Shown one piece after another: positions 25,536 through 34,538 of a stretch of 64,000 nucleotides of DNA. The stretch comes from UBA12202 sp049595035 (GTDB lineage Bacteria; Pseudomonadota; Alphaproteobacteria; Puniceispirillales; UBA1172): NCBI GenBank assembly GCA_049595035.1, contig JBMYKD010000002.1:1-64000 (forward strand). Direction: 5' to 3'. The notes below the pieces were generated by a model that saw only the letters and a list, made by a program, of their open reading frames with translations, was not told the DNA's origin and did not search any database. Numbering within the stretch: the first letter of the stretch is position 1; each line of letters starts with the position of its first letter. The position numbers were made by a program, and so were the translations under genes.

Positions 25536-26609
25536 CTATTCCGTAGGTATTTTCAGATTCTGAGACATTTCAATAGCTTTGAGCGACCGCGCTATCCCCT
25601 TTTTAACATCATCCATAAAATGGTTACGATGCATATCACTAGCAACCTTAATGGCATTGGCAAAGCCTTTTGCATCTGCACTACCATGAGATTTTACAAC
25701 AATACCATTCAACCCTAACAGCACCGCACCATTATAATTCTGGGGATTCATCATATTACGAAGTTTCTTAAACGACCGGCTGGCCAACAGATATCCGAGC
25801 CGTGAAAAAATAGTGGATTGAAACGCCTGTCTTATCATCGTTCCGATTAGCCGTGAGGTGCCTTCAGCTGTTTTTAGCGCAATATTACCACTAAATCCGT
25901 CACTCACCACGATATCGACACCGCCCATGGGAAAATCACTTCCTTCAACAAAGCCATAATAATTCATACCAATTTCAGGATCAGATAAAATGGCCGCTGC
26001 ATCACGAATAGATGCACTGCCTTTCTGTTCTTCTTCCCCCACATTGAGCAATCCGATACTTGGTTTATACGCATGATGCGTGGCCGCATCAGCGGTGACA
26101 CGGAAAAAGGTATCGCCCATAACAGCAAATTGCACCAGATTGGTCGCCGAACACTCAATATTTGCGCCAAGATCAAGCATACAGCATCGCCCATGCATGG
26201 TCGGAAAAAAAGCTGCAAGGGCAGGCCTGTCAATGCCTTCTATTGTCCGCAACACCATCAATGCCATGATCATTAAAGCACCAGAGTTGCCCGCAGATAC
26301 CACAGCGTCGGCAGTTCCATCCTTGACCATATCAATCGCCAGTCGCATCGATGAGTTCTTCCCCGAACGCAACGCCTGAGATGGCACATCATCAGAAGAA
26401 ACCATATCTTCCGTGTGATGAATACGCGCATCCTTCAGAGGTGAATTGCTCTTGATAAGAGGCTTAATCTTACGTTCATCGCCAACGAGAATAGGAATAA
26501 TGGACGGATCACGCTGCACCGCCTGTTCTGTCCCCGCAATAATGGCCTGAGGGGCGTGATCACCACCCATAGCATCAATAGCTAAAGTAATTTGTTGTGG
26601 AAGTTCCAA
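25536..26609 (-). CDS. plsX: Phosphate acyltransferase PlsX
   Basis: The 357-residue enzyme makes acyl-phosphate from acyl-ACP for phospholipid synthesis. It starts with ITLAIDAMGGDHAP and contains VSAGNSGALM, DLGANIEC, LLNVGEEEQKGS, FVEGSDFPMGGVDIVVSDGFSGNIALKTAEG and ALLGLNGIVVKSHGS, all diagnostic. The start appears to be TTG at 26609, because TTGAGG lies seven bases upstream and the first in-frame ATG would cut into the conserved MGGDHAP strand. It lies between the DUF177 gene and fabH. Confidence 0.97.
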   Translation of the reverse strand: MELPQQITLAIDAMGGDHAPQAIIAGTEQAVQRDPSIIPILVGDERKIKPLIKSNSPLKDARIHHTEDMVSSDDVPSQALRSGKNSSMRLAIDMVKDGTADAVVSAGNSGALMIMALMVLRTIEGIDRPALAAFFPTMHGRCCMLDLGANIECSATNLVQFAVMGDTFFRVTADAATHHAYKPSIGLLNVGEEEQKGSASIRDAAAILSDPEIGMNYYGFVEGSDFPMGGVDIVVSDGFSGNIALKTAEGTSRLIGTMIRQAFQSTIFSRLGYLLASRSFKKLRNMMNPQNYNGAVLLGLNGIVVKSHGSADAKGFANAIKVASDMHRNHFMDDVKKGIARSLKAIEMSQNLKIPTE

Positions 26610-26639
26610 TACAATGCCTCAATAATACGATATTATTAT

Positions 26640-27140
26640 TTATCTTGTTTTCTTTAATTCAGCAAGTTTTCCAAATGGCCCTGCTTCCTCAAAGCCGGCA
26701 TCTTTGACATCAACAGGCGAGATACTATCAATCCGCGGCCATTCTGGTGCTTCTAGAGCAATCAGCTGTGCGATCGTTTCCCCTACGGGAACATTACGTC
26801 CGATCATGGGTTCGGTCTGAACACTCATCGGGTCGATTAATTCTTCCTCTTCCGGGGCATCCATTATAGCAAACCGTTCATCAACAGGAATGGTCAGATG
26901 CTGGCGGACAGGTTCATCGGTCACGATGCAGGATTGTGTAATATCGGCCTTGATCAAGCCTTTCATATAGCAAGCCTGACCAGCAAGGCGGGATAATGTC
27001 ACTTCTCCTTTTATCGCGTCAATTTGCAACCAGCCAAAGCGTTCAGCAAGCATCTGACAGGTGGAGCTATCTGCTTCAACACGCAAGGTTAGCGGTTTTT
27101 GCACATCAATCCGATCAAATGAAACAACAAGATCAAGCAT
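26640..27140 (-). CDS. yceD: DUF177 / YceD family protein
   Basis: The 166-residue protein matches DUF177 (YceD), linked in other bacteria to 23S rRNA accumulation and co-located with ribosomal or fatty-acid genes. It shows LAGQACYMKGLIKADITQSCIVTDEPV (the central Cys pair region) and the acidic EEEELIDP-like stretch, with IAQLIALEAPEWPR near the end. It lies between the cytochrome-complex chaperone (4 bases) and plsX, the usual alphaproteobacterial order. Confidence 0.9.
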   Translation of the reverse strand: MLDLVVSFDRIDVQKPLTLRVEADSSTCQMLAERFGWLQIDAIKGEVTLSRLAGQACYMKGLIKADITQSCIVTDEPVRQHLTIPVDERFAIMDAPEEEELIDPMSVQTEPMIGRNVPVGETIAQLIALEAPEWPRIDSISPVDVKDAGFEEAGPFGKLAELKKTR

Positions 27141-27144
27141 AAAG

Positions 27145-27696
27145 CTATTTACCCAAATCCATCCTTATTTCGATATGACCACTCATCAGAGTATCATCAG
27201 ACTGTTTATCCAATGCTTTAGCGACTTTTATAACGGCCGTGGATAATTTGTTTTCCATCCCGTCCATATCCTGATCACGATAAAGATTACGGCGCAAGGC
27301 TGATGCCAAAGCTTCTTTATCATTGGCATCAAGAGCCTGGCTGTATGCCTGTACCCTGCCAACAAAAGCCGTTGCCATTACCTTGACCTTCTTACCAACC
27401 TTATTTTCACTCACGCCAATTTCATGCAGACTCAAATCCATATCAGCAAACATGGTATCGGTTAATTCCTGAGCTCTGGTTTTTCCATCTTCGCCCATTT
27501 TACTCAACCGGCGGACTACCAAGGCCACGAACAGACAGATGGTATCAAACCGGCCATCAATATTATCTTCTATCTGATAGGAATAATAAATATCAGGATT
27601 ACGCGCCGCCTTGGCCAGTTGGCTATAAAGCGTTTCTGCTTCAATACTAGAAGGGCGTGACCAGTCCAGCACCTTTTGTCTTAACCATTGCAACAT
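27145..27696 (-). CDS. Ubiquinol-cytochrome c chaperone family protein
   Basis: The 183-residue product matches the CBP3/UQCC-type chaperone family, which helps assemble cytochrome b of the bc1 complex. It shows an N-terminal helix (LAKAARNPDIYYSYQIEDNIDGRFDTICLFVALVVRRL), FADMDLSLHEIGVSENKVGKKVK and YSQALDANDKEALASALRRNLY, typical for the family. AAGGATGCGTATTA precedes the ATG. It is divergent from bamE, as in many relatives. Confidence 0.93.
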   Translation of the reverse strand: MLQWLRQKVLDWSRPSSIEAETLYSQLAKAARNPDIYYSYQIEDNIDGRFDTICLFVALVVRRLSKMGEDGKTRAQELTDTMFADMDLSLHEIGVSENKVGKKVKVMATAFVGRVQAYSQALDANDKEALASALRRNLYRDQDMDGMENKLSTAVIKVAKALDKQSDDTLMSGHIEIRMDLGK

Positions 27697-27808
27697 TAAT
27701 ACGCATCCTTAAGGTGAATATATGCCAAATCGGTAATCCTAATGTAAGATAAACTCCCAGACTTGCAATAGAAGTCTAATTGGCCTATTGGTAGTGAGAA
27801 TTCTTATC

Positions 27809-28255
27809 ATGAAGACGTACATGAAAAAACCGATTTATTTTACATTGGCAATTGGAATGATGACTATGTTGTCTGCCTGCGAAAGCCGGATTACGCAACA
27901 TGGAAATATTCTTGATCCTGTCGTGCTTGATAAACTAAGCATCGGGGCCACCAAACAGGTTGAAGTCGAAGCATTATTTGGCAAGCCTTCAACGGTTGGG
28001 GCTTTCGATTCTGGCCGCATCTATTATATCTCACAACAGATGGAAGATGCCCCCGGGAAGAAAGTGGAATTATTGGAACGAACAATAGTTATCTTCACTT
28101 TTGATGATAATAAAACCCTGCAATCTATTGAATTTCAAGATAAAAGCCAAGGCAGAACTGTTTTCTACCTTGACAGTGCCACACCTACGCCAGGGCAGAA
28201 TCTTGGTATCATTGATCAGATTTTGGGCAATATCACCTCTGCTCCTGCTCAATAA
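27809..28255 (+). CDS. bamE: Outer membrane assembly lipoprotein BamE/SmpA
   Basis: The 148-residue lipoprotein is part of the BAM complex that inserts outer-membrane proteins. A short signal peptide ends in the lipobox LSAC, so the Cys would be lipidated. The BamE fold follows: LDKLSIGATKQVEVEALFGKPSTVGAFDSGRIYYIS, then a second strand pair (ERTIVIFTFDDNKTLQSIEF). The start may be 27809 or 27821; the ribosome binding site is weak for both. It is divergent from the chaperone gene and converges on hppA. Confidence 0.9.
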   Translation: MKTYMKKPIYFTLAIGMMTMLSACESRITQHGNILDPVVLDKLSIGATKQVEVEALFGKPSTVGAFDSGRIYYISQQMEDAPGKKVELLERTIVIFTFDDNKTLQSIEFQDKSQGRTVFYLDSATPTPGQNLGIIDQILGNITSAPAQ

Positions 28256-28270
28256 AGATTTCCATTTTAT

Positions 28271-28297
28271 CTATGTCATGATCTCTATGTCATGATC
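28271..28297 (+). repeat. Short tandem direct repeat downstream of bamE
   Basis: CTATGTCATGATC occurs at 28271-28283 and again at 28285-28297. It lies in the 107 bases between bamE and hppA, just before the hppA terminator. It looks like a local slippage duplication; no function is evident. Confidence 0.8.
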
Positions 28298-28301
28298 ACA
28301 T

Positions 28302-28334
28302 AAAAAAACCCCCTTACCATATGGCAAGGGGGTT
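28302..28334 (-). terminator. Rho-independent terminator of hppA
   Basis: A 12-bp stem (28307-28318 with 28323-28334, loop ATAT) is followed on the - strand by seven T. The single non-Watson-Crick pair is a G-U wobble on the - strand but an A-C mismatch on the + strand, so the signal fits hppA rather than bamE. Confidence 0.9.
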
Positions 28335-28362
28335 ATTTCTTATTCAGGTTTTCAGGCTTTGC

Positions 28363-30414
28363 TTAAGCGGCGAGACCAGCCAGCATCAGCAACGCCACGA
28401 TATTGATGATCTTGATCATCGGGTTAACTGCTGGCCCTGAGGTATCCTTATAAGGATCACCAACGGTATCACCAGTTACCGCAGCTTTATGCGCTTCAGA
28501 CCCTTTGCCGCCATGATGACCATCTTCGATGTATTTCTTGGCGTTATCCCATGCACCACCGCCGGCAGTCATGGAAATGGCAACATAAAGACCTGTTACA
28601 ATCGTACCAAGTAACATGGCACCCACGGCCGTAAATGCCGCTTCCTGCCCGACTGTGGCAGTAATGATGTAATAGACAATCAGCGGTGCCAGAACTGGCA
28701 ATAGTGATGGAATAATCATCTCACGGATAGCGGCACGGGTAAGCAGATCAACAGCAGTACTGTAATCCGGCTTTGCCTTGCCTTCCATGATACCCTTGAT
28801 TTCACGGAACTGGCGACGCACCTCTTCAACAACGGCGCCACCCGCACGTCCAACCGCCTGCATTCCCATGGAAGCAAACAGATATGGCAACATTCCACCA
28901 AGCAACAGACCAACAACGACATATGGATCAGTCAGGCTGAAATCAACGTCAAGACTTGGGAAGTATCGTTCCAGATCAGCAATATAGGCCGCGAACAGCA
29001 CAAGTGCTGCCAGAGCCGCTGATCCAATCGCATATCCCTTGGTCACAGCTTTGGTTGTGTTACCAACAGCATCAAGCGCGTCAGTTACTTCACGAACCGA
29101 GTCATCCAGTTCTGCCATTTCTGCAATACCGCCAGCGTTATCGGTAACCGGGCCATATGCATCAAGCGCAACAACCATTCCGGCAAGCGCAAGCATGGTT
29201 GTGGCCGCAATACCAATGCCATAAATATCAGCATAGACATAAGACACAATAATGCCTGCGGAAATGATAATGGCAGGGATAGCAGTTGCTTCCATTGACA
29301 TAGCCAGTCCTGAAATCACGTTAGTGCCATGACCGGTTTCTGATGCCTTGGCAACGACTTTAACCGGGCGAAATGATGTAGATGTATAATATTCGGTGAT
29401 CCATACCATCAAACCGGTGACAACAAGACCAACCATCGCACAGATGAAATAGTTCATTCCGACGTCAGAACCGGCAAAAACATGATCAATCAGGAAATAG
29501 ATCGCAATAGCTGAAATCACGGCAGTAGCAATAAAGCCTTTATACAACGCGCCCATGATATTGTTGGATGCACCAAGACGGACAAAGAATGTTCCGATGA
29601 TTGATGCAACAATACAAACAGCACCAATGCCAAGTGGCAGAAGCATAGCGTTCATATCACCTTGCAACTGAATAGTAGCAAGTAACATGGTTGCAACGAT
29701 GGTTACAGCATAGGTTTCAAAAAGGTCGGCAGCCATACCAGCGCAATCACCGACGTTATCACCAACATTATCAGCGATAACAGCGGGGTTTCTTGGATCA
29801 TCTTCGGGAATACCAGCTTCAACCTTACCGACCAGATCAGCACCAACATCAGCACCCTTGGTAAAGATACCACCACCCAGACGGGCAAAAATGGAAATCA
29901 ATGATGCACCAAAGGATAGAGCAACCAGCGCTTCCATCTTTTTGTGTAGATCAATATCAAGCTGTTCCAGATACATGTAGTAACCAGCAACACCCAGTAG
30001 CCCAAGGCTAACCACAAGCATTCCGGTAATAGCACCCGATTTGAATGAGATGGAAAGCGCTTCACCTAGTGAGCGTCTAGCTGCTTCGGTCGTCCGAACA
30101 TTAGCACGAACAGATACGTTCATCCCAATATATCCGGCAATACCGGATAGCACGGCACCAATGACAAAGCCAATGGCAACATAAGCACCTAGTGTGAAAA
30201 CCAGAATAATGGCAACAACAATCCCAACCAGACCAATAGTGGTATATTGGCGATTGAGGTAGGCACGCGCACCCTCCTGAATGGCGCCGGCAATCTCCTG
30301 CATGCGTTCATTGCCAGCACTTGCGGCAAGAATGCTTTGAGAGGCCCAGATACCATATACGAGGCCTAGCACTCCGCATGCAATGGCCATGTAGACGAAG
30401 AATTCATATGACAT
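28363..30414 (-). CDS. hppA: Membrane-bound proton-translocating pyrophosphatase, K+-independent type
   Basis: The 683-residue protein has about 16 membrane helices and couples pyrophosphate hydrolysis to proton pumping across the inner membrane. The substrate site is visible in GGGIFTKGADVGADLVGKVEAG and the DPRNPAVIADNVGDNVGDCAGM loop. A second acidic motif, DAYGPVTDNAGGIAEM, is also present. GNTTKA carries Lys where K+-dependent enzymes have Ala (GNTTAA), which by published work on the family marks a K+-independent H+ pump. The gene stands alone with its own terminator. Confidence 0.97.
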   Translation of the reverse strand: MSYEFFVYMAIACGVLGLVYGIWASQSILAASAGNERMQEIAGAIQEGARAYLNRQYTTIGLVGIVVAIILVFTLGAYVAIGFVIGAVLSGIAGYIGMNVSVRANVRTTEAARRSLGEALSISFKSGAITGMLVVSLGLLGVAGYYMYLEQLDIDLHKKMEALVALSFGASLISIFARLGGGIFTKGADVGADLVGKVEAGIPEDDPRNPAVIADNVGDNVGDCAGMAADLFETYAVTIVATMLLATIQLQGDMNAMLLPLGIGAVCIVASIIGTFFVRLGASNNIMGALYKGFIATAVISAIAIYFLIDHVFAGSDVGMNYFICAMVGLVVTGLMVWITEYYTSTSFRPVKVVAKASETGHGTNVISGLAMSMEATAIPAIIISAGIIVSYVYADIYGIGIAATTMLALAGMVVALDAYGPVTDNAGGIAEMAELDDSVREVTDALDAVGNTTKAVTKGYAIGSAALAALVLFAAYIADLERYFPSLDVDFSLTDPYVVVGLLLGGMLPYLFASMGMQAVGRAGGAVVEEVRRQFREIKGIMEGKAKPDYSTAVDLLTRAAIREMIIPSLLPVLAPLIVYYIITATVGQEAAFTAVGAMLLGTIVTGLYVAISMTAGGGAWDNAKKYIEDGHHGGKGSEAHKAAVTGDTVGDPYKDTSGPAVNPMIKIINIVALLMLAGLAA

Positions 30415-30628
30415 AATGGATTAGCCCTATTTATAATGGGGATGGAAAGGAATCAGCTGAACCCCCAATTGCATCAACTGATCAGTAATCTTATCAATCC
30501 TTTTAAATCACAACTGTTTGACCATTTATCCGGCAAACAGCAGAAGATGTTAAAATTTTGTGATTTATAGTAAAATCAGACAATCTGTGCAATGAAAAAC
30601 CGCAGAAAACAGGTTTCTTAAATATGAT

Positions 30629-31132
30629 TTATATGGATGCTGCCAATTCTGTTTGTCTTAATTGATGCGCCAACTTATCCAGTATGGCGGTAATAAAGCC
30701 TGTATCGATCTCCCAGCTATCGGCAATCGCCGAATATTCAGCAATAATTGTCCGCGCAGGAATATCGGGAAGACTTTCAAATTCAAAGATAGCAACGCGC
30801 AAAATATCACGCTCAATCTGATTAAGTCTGTCCAGTGACCATCCCTCACCAAGTAAGGGCGAAATCATGGCATCCATCTGTTCCCGTGACGCATCAACGC
30901 CAAATACCAATTTGGTATAATGCTGATCATTCAGATGCTTTAATTTAAAATCCTCCAGCAGTCGCGGCAAATAAAGGCTTTGGAAACTGGCGATTGTCTG
31001 GGTCAAATCCTGATCACCTGCCCAGTGTTGGTATAAAGTCTGAACAGCCGCAATTCTTGCCGCCGCCCGACGCCGAATAGATGGCGGACGTAAGGTTTCT
31101 TCTTCATTTAAAACAATATCAGCATCAGACAT
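30629..31132 (-). CDS. nusB: Transcription antitermination factor NusB
   Basis: The 167-residue RNA-binding protein works with NusE/S10 in rRNA antitermination. RRRAAARIAAVQTLYQHW at the N-terminus, LLGEGWSLDRLNQIERDILRVAIFEF and PARTIIAEYSAIADSW are typical. The ATG at 31132 overlaps the ribBA stop by eight bases; an earlier in-frame start at 31171 would overlap more and lacks support. In most alphaproteobacteria ribH lies directly before nusB; here it is missing. Confidence 0.95.
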   Translation of the reverse strand: MSDADIVLNEEETLRPPSIRRRAAARIAAVQTLYQHWAGDQDLTQTIASFQSLYLPRLLEDFKLKHLNDQHYTKLVFGVDASREQMDAMISPLLGEGWSLDRLNQIERDILRVAIFEFESLPDIPARTIIAEYSAIADSWEIDTGFITAILDKLAHQLRQTELAASI

Positions 31133-32267
31133 GATCTTTTTTACCTTCATCAAATTCGCGATATCCGGCAATAGTCAGCCCATATCCATCCAAACCAACA
31201 ATGCTTCGCTGCACATTAGAAAGAAGTATCATGTGATTAACACCAAGATCATTCAAAATCTGTGCGCCGACACCGTAATTGCGTATTTCATTCCGACTTG
31301 TTCCGTCACCTGCCGCTTTTCGCTGGACAAGGTCGGATATGGTGGTTGGGCTAGGTTCACGCAACATGACAATTAATCCGCGCCCTTCATCGGCAATCAT
31401 CTGCATGGCTAGCTGTATTTCATTACCTGTCCGACCGGATAATTGTTCACCCAGCACATCTGTCATGATATTAATGGCATGCATACGCACCAGCACAGGT
31501 TCAGGTGAAGATAAATCCCCCTTTATCAAAGCAATGTGTTCAGCGTAACTGGCCGTATTGACATAAACCAGCATACGCCAGCTGCCACCAATAGAGGAAT
31601 TGAAAATAATTTCACCACTTCGCTTGATAATGCTTTGCCGCCGTCTTTTCCACGCGATTAAATCCGCAATTGTCCCGATACCGATATGATGCGTTCTGGC
31701 AAATGCTTCTAGAAAATCACGATCAGCGAGAGAACCTTCTTCGTTCATGATCTGGCAGATCACACCAGCAGGCCAGCTTCCCGCAGCTTTTGCCAGATCA
31801 ACCACCGCTTCTGTTCGGCCTGCCCTGACTAATGTGCCACCTTCAACCGCAATAAGTGGAAACAAATGCCCCGGTGATACAATATCAGATGCGCCATAAT
31901 CCGGATCAGCGGCGATTTTGATACTATGCGCCCTATCATGGGCAGAAACGCCTGATGTAATGCCGGCTCTTGCTTCTATGGAAATGGTAATGGCGGATTT
32001 TCGCGGCGAATCAAATATTCTTTCACTAAAATTCAGCCCTAATGTTGTGGCTCTTTCCTTATCCATGGCCAGACAGATCAATCCGCGCGCATGTTTGAGC
32101 ATGGTATTGATGGCTTTATCATCGCAATGTTCGGCCAGAATACACAGATCACCAGTTGTCTCACCCTCGCGGTCATCCATGAGAATAAACATCTCACCGG
32201 CTTTGGCCTGATCAAGCAACCGGTCGATAGATGAAATCGCCTGTTGGTCTTTTAGCTCGGCATTCAT
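31125..32267 (-). CDS. RibBA-like protein with altered active sites in both domains
   Basis: The 380-residue product has the two-domain layout of RibBA: a DHBP synthase-like half (about 10-205) and a GTP cyclohydrolase II-like half (about 220-375). In the first half GHLFPL, the Cys of GLICL and the first Glu (E36) remain. However, the usual DRENEGD loop reads DREGETTGD and the metal-binding His of GHTEA is Arg151 (GRTEA). In the second half the zinc cysteines are lost: VHSEC is MHAIN (263-266) and CDCG is GRTG. The RQEGR-like segment is REPSP. It overlaps ribE (ATGA) and nusB. It may be a non-catalytic or repurposed flavin-pathway protein. Confidence 0.85.
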   Translation of the reverse strand: MNAELKDQQAISSIDRLLDQAKAGEMFILMDDREGETTGDLCILAEHCDDKAINTMLKHARGLICLAMDKERATTLGLNFSERIFDSPRKSAITISIEARAGITSGVSAHDRAHSIKIAADPDYGASDIVSPGHLFPLIAVEGGTLVRAGRTEAVVDLAKAAGSWPAGVICQIMNEEGSLADRDFLEAFARTHHIGIGTIADLIAWKRRRQSIIKRSGEIIFNSSIGGSWRMLVYVNTASYAEHIALIKGDLSSPEPVLVRMHAINIMTDVLGEQLSGRTGNEIQLAMQMIADEGRGLIVMLREPSPTTISDLVQRKAAGDGTSRNEIRNYGVGAQILNDLGVNHMILLSNVQRSIVGLDGYGLTIAGYREFDEGKKDHV

Positions 32268-32872
32268 GACGCCTGGCCTTTCCCATATTCCGTCATGCGT
32301 GCCACATACCTTGCCAGCATGTCGACTTCCAGATTAATGTCATCACCAATCTTGACGTCTGCCAGAGTTGTATGTGCCCATGTATGCGGTATCACCATAA
32401 TTTCAAACTCTGTTCCGTTAACCCTGTTGACAGTAAGCGAAATGCCGTCAAGGGCAACCGATCCCTTGGCCGCAATGAATGGTGCCAGATGATCAGGCAC
32501 ATCAAAAGCAAGCAGATAGCTATCACCTTCCTGTTCTATGCGTGTCACTACTGCCTTTCCATCAACATGCCCGGACACCATATGGCCACCCAGTTCATCA
32601 CCCAAGGCCAATGCTCTTTCCAGATTTATTTTTGTGCCTTTTTTCCAGTCTGCCATAGTCGTCACATCTATGGTTTCATCAGATGCATCAACCGCAAACT
32701 GATTTTTGCTGGCTTCAACCAGAGTCAGGCAAATACCACTGCACGCTATTGATGCGCCCACAGTAATATCGGTGCAATCCCATGGCGTATCAATATGTAG
32801 TCTGGCACCACTACCCGGTTTTCTTTCTATTGCCGCAATAGAACCCAGAGCTGATATAATTCCTGTAAACAT
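32264..32872 (-). CDS. ribE: Riboflavin synthase alpha chain
   Basis: The 202-residue enzyme dismutates two 6,7-dimethyl-8-ribityllumazines to riboflavin. It has the start MFTGIISALGSI, the first lumazine domain with IACSGICLTL (Cys conserved) and LGGHMVSGHVDG, and a second copy with LDGISLTVN. All expected residues appear intact. It lies between ribD and the RibBA-like gene and overlaps the latter by four bases. Confidence 0.96.
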   Translation of the reverse strand: MFTGIISALGSIAAIERKPGSGARLHIDTPWDCTDITVGASIACSGICLTLVEASKNQFAVDASDETIDVTTMADWKKGTKINLERALALGDELGGHMVSGHVDGKAVVTRIEQEGDSYLLAFDVPDHLAPFIAAKGSVALDGISLTVNRVNGTEFEIMVIPHTWAHTTLADVKIGDDINLEVDMLARYVARMTEYGKGQAS

Positions 32873-32921
32873 AACTATCCTAAATGGCTGGCTTTTCAGT
32901 TTTTCTTTTGTGTTTCATTCA

Positions 32922-34031
32922 TCATATGCGTTCAAATATTTCCAACATATCTTCACCTAGCATCTGATGATGGGTCAGAGTAAAACCACGGCCATCATCA
33001 AGATCAGATAAATCAAGCGTATTAATCGCAGCGATACCATCGCCGCCGATAATCATTGGTGCTTTTATCCAGATCAGCCGGTCAACCAACCCCTGACGCA
33101 TCAATGATGCGATCAAAGTGCCACCAGCTTCAACCAGAACACTGGTCATACCTTGCTTTGCCAGAACTGACAAGGCATTCATCACATCTGGGCGACCTTG
33201 GAAATCTTTTCCCACTTCCTTGATAAGAAGCCCGTCTATATCAGCATCTGAATTGGCCATAGTATCCGGAATGCTTCCGGTCAGGCAAAGGGTGGGAATA
33301 TCACTAGCGGTTTGTGCCATCCTTGTTTCTGGGTCAAGCCGGGCTTCCGTTGACAGAACTACCCGCATCGGGTGATGGGTAACGCCTTCCAGCCGGCAAT
33401 TCAGCATGGGATCATCAGCGCGAACCGTCCCCATGCCTGTCATAATCACATCATGGCGAGATCGTAATTCATGGACATATCGCCTAGCATCAGCACCAGT
33501 AATCCATTGCGAGGTGCCATCTTTAAGCGCAATTCTGGCGTCTTGAGAGGAAGCGATCTTGACCGTCACAAATGGCCGTCCTTGTCTACGCACCATCAGA
33601 TAGCCAGCTAATTGCTTGCTAATCTCATCTTCTAGAATCCCTGTTGTTACTTCAATTCCGGCGGCTTTAAGCATATTCAGCCCCTTACCAGCCACCCTTT
33701 CATCCGGATCAGTCAGGCCAATAACAACCCTGCTAATGCCAGCATCGATCAGAGTCTGAGCGCATGGTGGTGTTTTCCCTGTATGGGCGCAAGGTTCCAG
33801 TGTGACATAGGCTGTTGCCCCTTTTGCGGCTTGTCCGGCATCAGCAAGGGCAAGCGTTTCCGCATGAGGACGACCACCGGATGCTGTCACCCCACGACCA
33901 ATAAGACCGTTATCCTTTATGATCACACAACCGACAGAAGGATTAGGAGCGGTTAATCCATCACCTTTTCTGGCCATGACCAAGGCAGAACGCATCCATT
34001 TATGGTCGTCATTAGGCTGGGGCATATGCAT
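32922..34031 (-). CDS. ribD: Bifunctional riboflavin biosynthesis deaminase/reductase RibD
   Basis: The 369-residue enzyme catalyses the second and third steps of riboflavin synthesis. The N-terminal zinc deaminase has HAETLAL and PCAHTGKTPPC. The C-terminal NADPH reductase has TSQWITGADARRYVHELRSR, GMGTVRADDPMLNCR and LVEAGGTLIASL. Start codons at 34031 and 34025 are both possible. It lies 10 bases after nrdR and 50 bases before ribE. Confidence 0.97.
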   Translation of the reverse strand: MHMPQPNDDHKWMRSALVMARKGDGLTAPNPSVGCVIIKDNGLIGRGVTASGGRPHAETLALADAGQAAKGATAYVTLEPCAHTGKTPPCAQTLIDAGISRVVIGLTDPDERVAGKGLNMLKAAGIEVTTGILEDEISKQLAGYLMVRRQGRPFVTVKIASSQDARIALKDGTSQWITGADARRYVHELRSRHDVIMTGMGTVRADDPMLNCRLEGVTHHPMRVVLSTEARLDPETRMAQTASDIPTLCLTGSIPDTMANSDADIDGLLIKEVGKDFQGRPDVMNALSVLAKQGMTSVLVEAGGTLIASLMRQGLVDRLIWIKAPMIIGGDGIAAINTLDLSDLDDGRGFTLTHHQMLGEDMLEIFERI

Positions 34032-34040
34032 GAGGCCTGC

Positions 34041-34490
34041 TCAATCAAGTTCATCCTTGACGAAATTCCCAAAATCCTGAGCTTCGCGAAAGTTTCGATA
34101 AACAGAGGCATAGCGGATATAGGCCACCTGATCTATCTGGGATAATTCTTCCATTACGAGACGGCCAATTTCCTGAGTATTTGTTTCGCCATCGCCTTGG
34201 GATTCCAGCTTCCGGACGATGTTATTAATCCGTTGTTGAACCATATCGGGATCAATATTCCGCTTTCTTAGCGCAATATTCATTGACCGTTCCAGTTTAT
34301 CCCGATCAAATGGAGAACGTTTATTGTTCCGCTTCACCACCATCAATTCGCGCAACTGCACACGTTCAAAGGTGGTAAATCTAGCTTCACAGGACACACA
34401 TTGGCGGCGACGGCGAATAGCCGCACCATCCTCACAAGGGCGCGAGTCTTTTACTTGAGTGTCTTGATGACGACAAAAAGGGCAATCCAT
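34041..34490 (-). CDS. nrdR: Transcriptional repressor NrdR
   Basis: The 149-residue repressor of ribonucleotide reductase genes has an N-terminal zinc ribbon (CPFCRHQDTQ ... RRRRQCVSC) and a central ATP-cone domain (MVVKRNNKRSPFDRDKLERSM through VAYIRYASVYRNF). Length is normal. It lies between glyA and ribD, the usual alphaproteobacterial position. Confidence 0.97.
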   Translation of the reverse strand: MDCPFCRHQDTQVKDSRPCEDGAAIRRRRQCVSCEARFTTFERVQLRELMVVKRNNKRSPFDRDKLERSMNIALRKRNIDPDMVQQRINNIVRKLESQGDGETNTQEIGRLVMEELSQIDQVAYIRYASVYRNFREAQDFGNFVKDELD

Positions 34491-34538
34491 CGGTTTAACC
34501 TACCAGTTATTGATGATTGCCCTTTTTATACACAAAAT

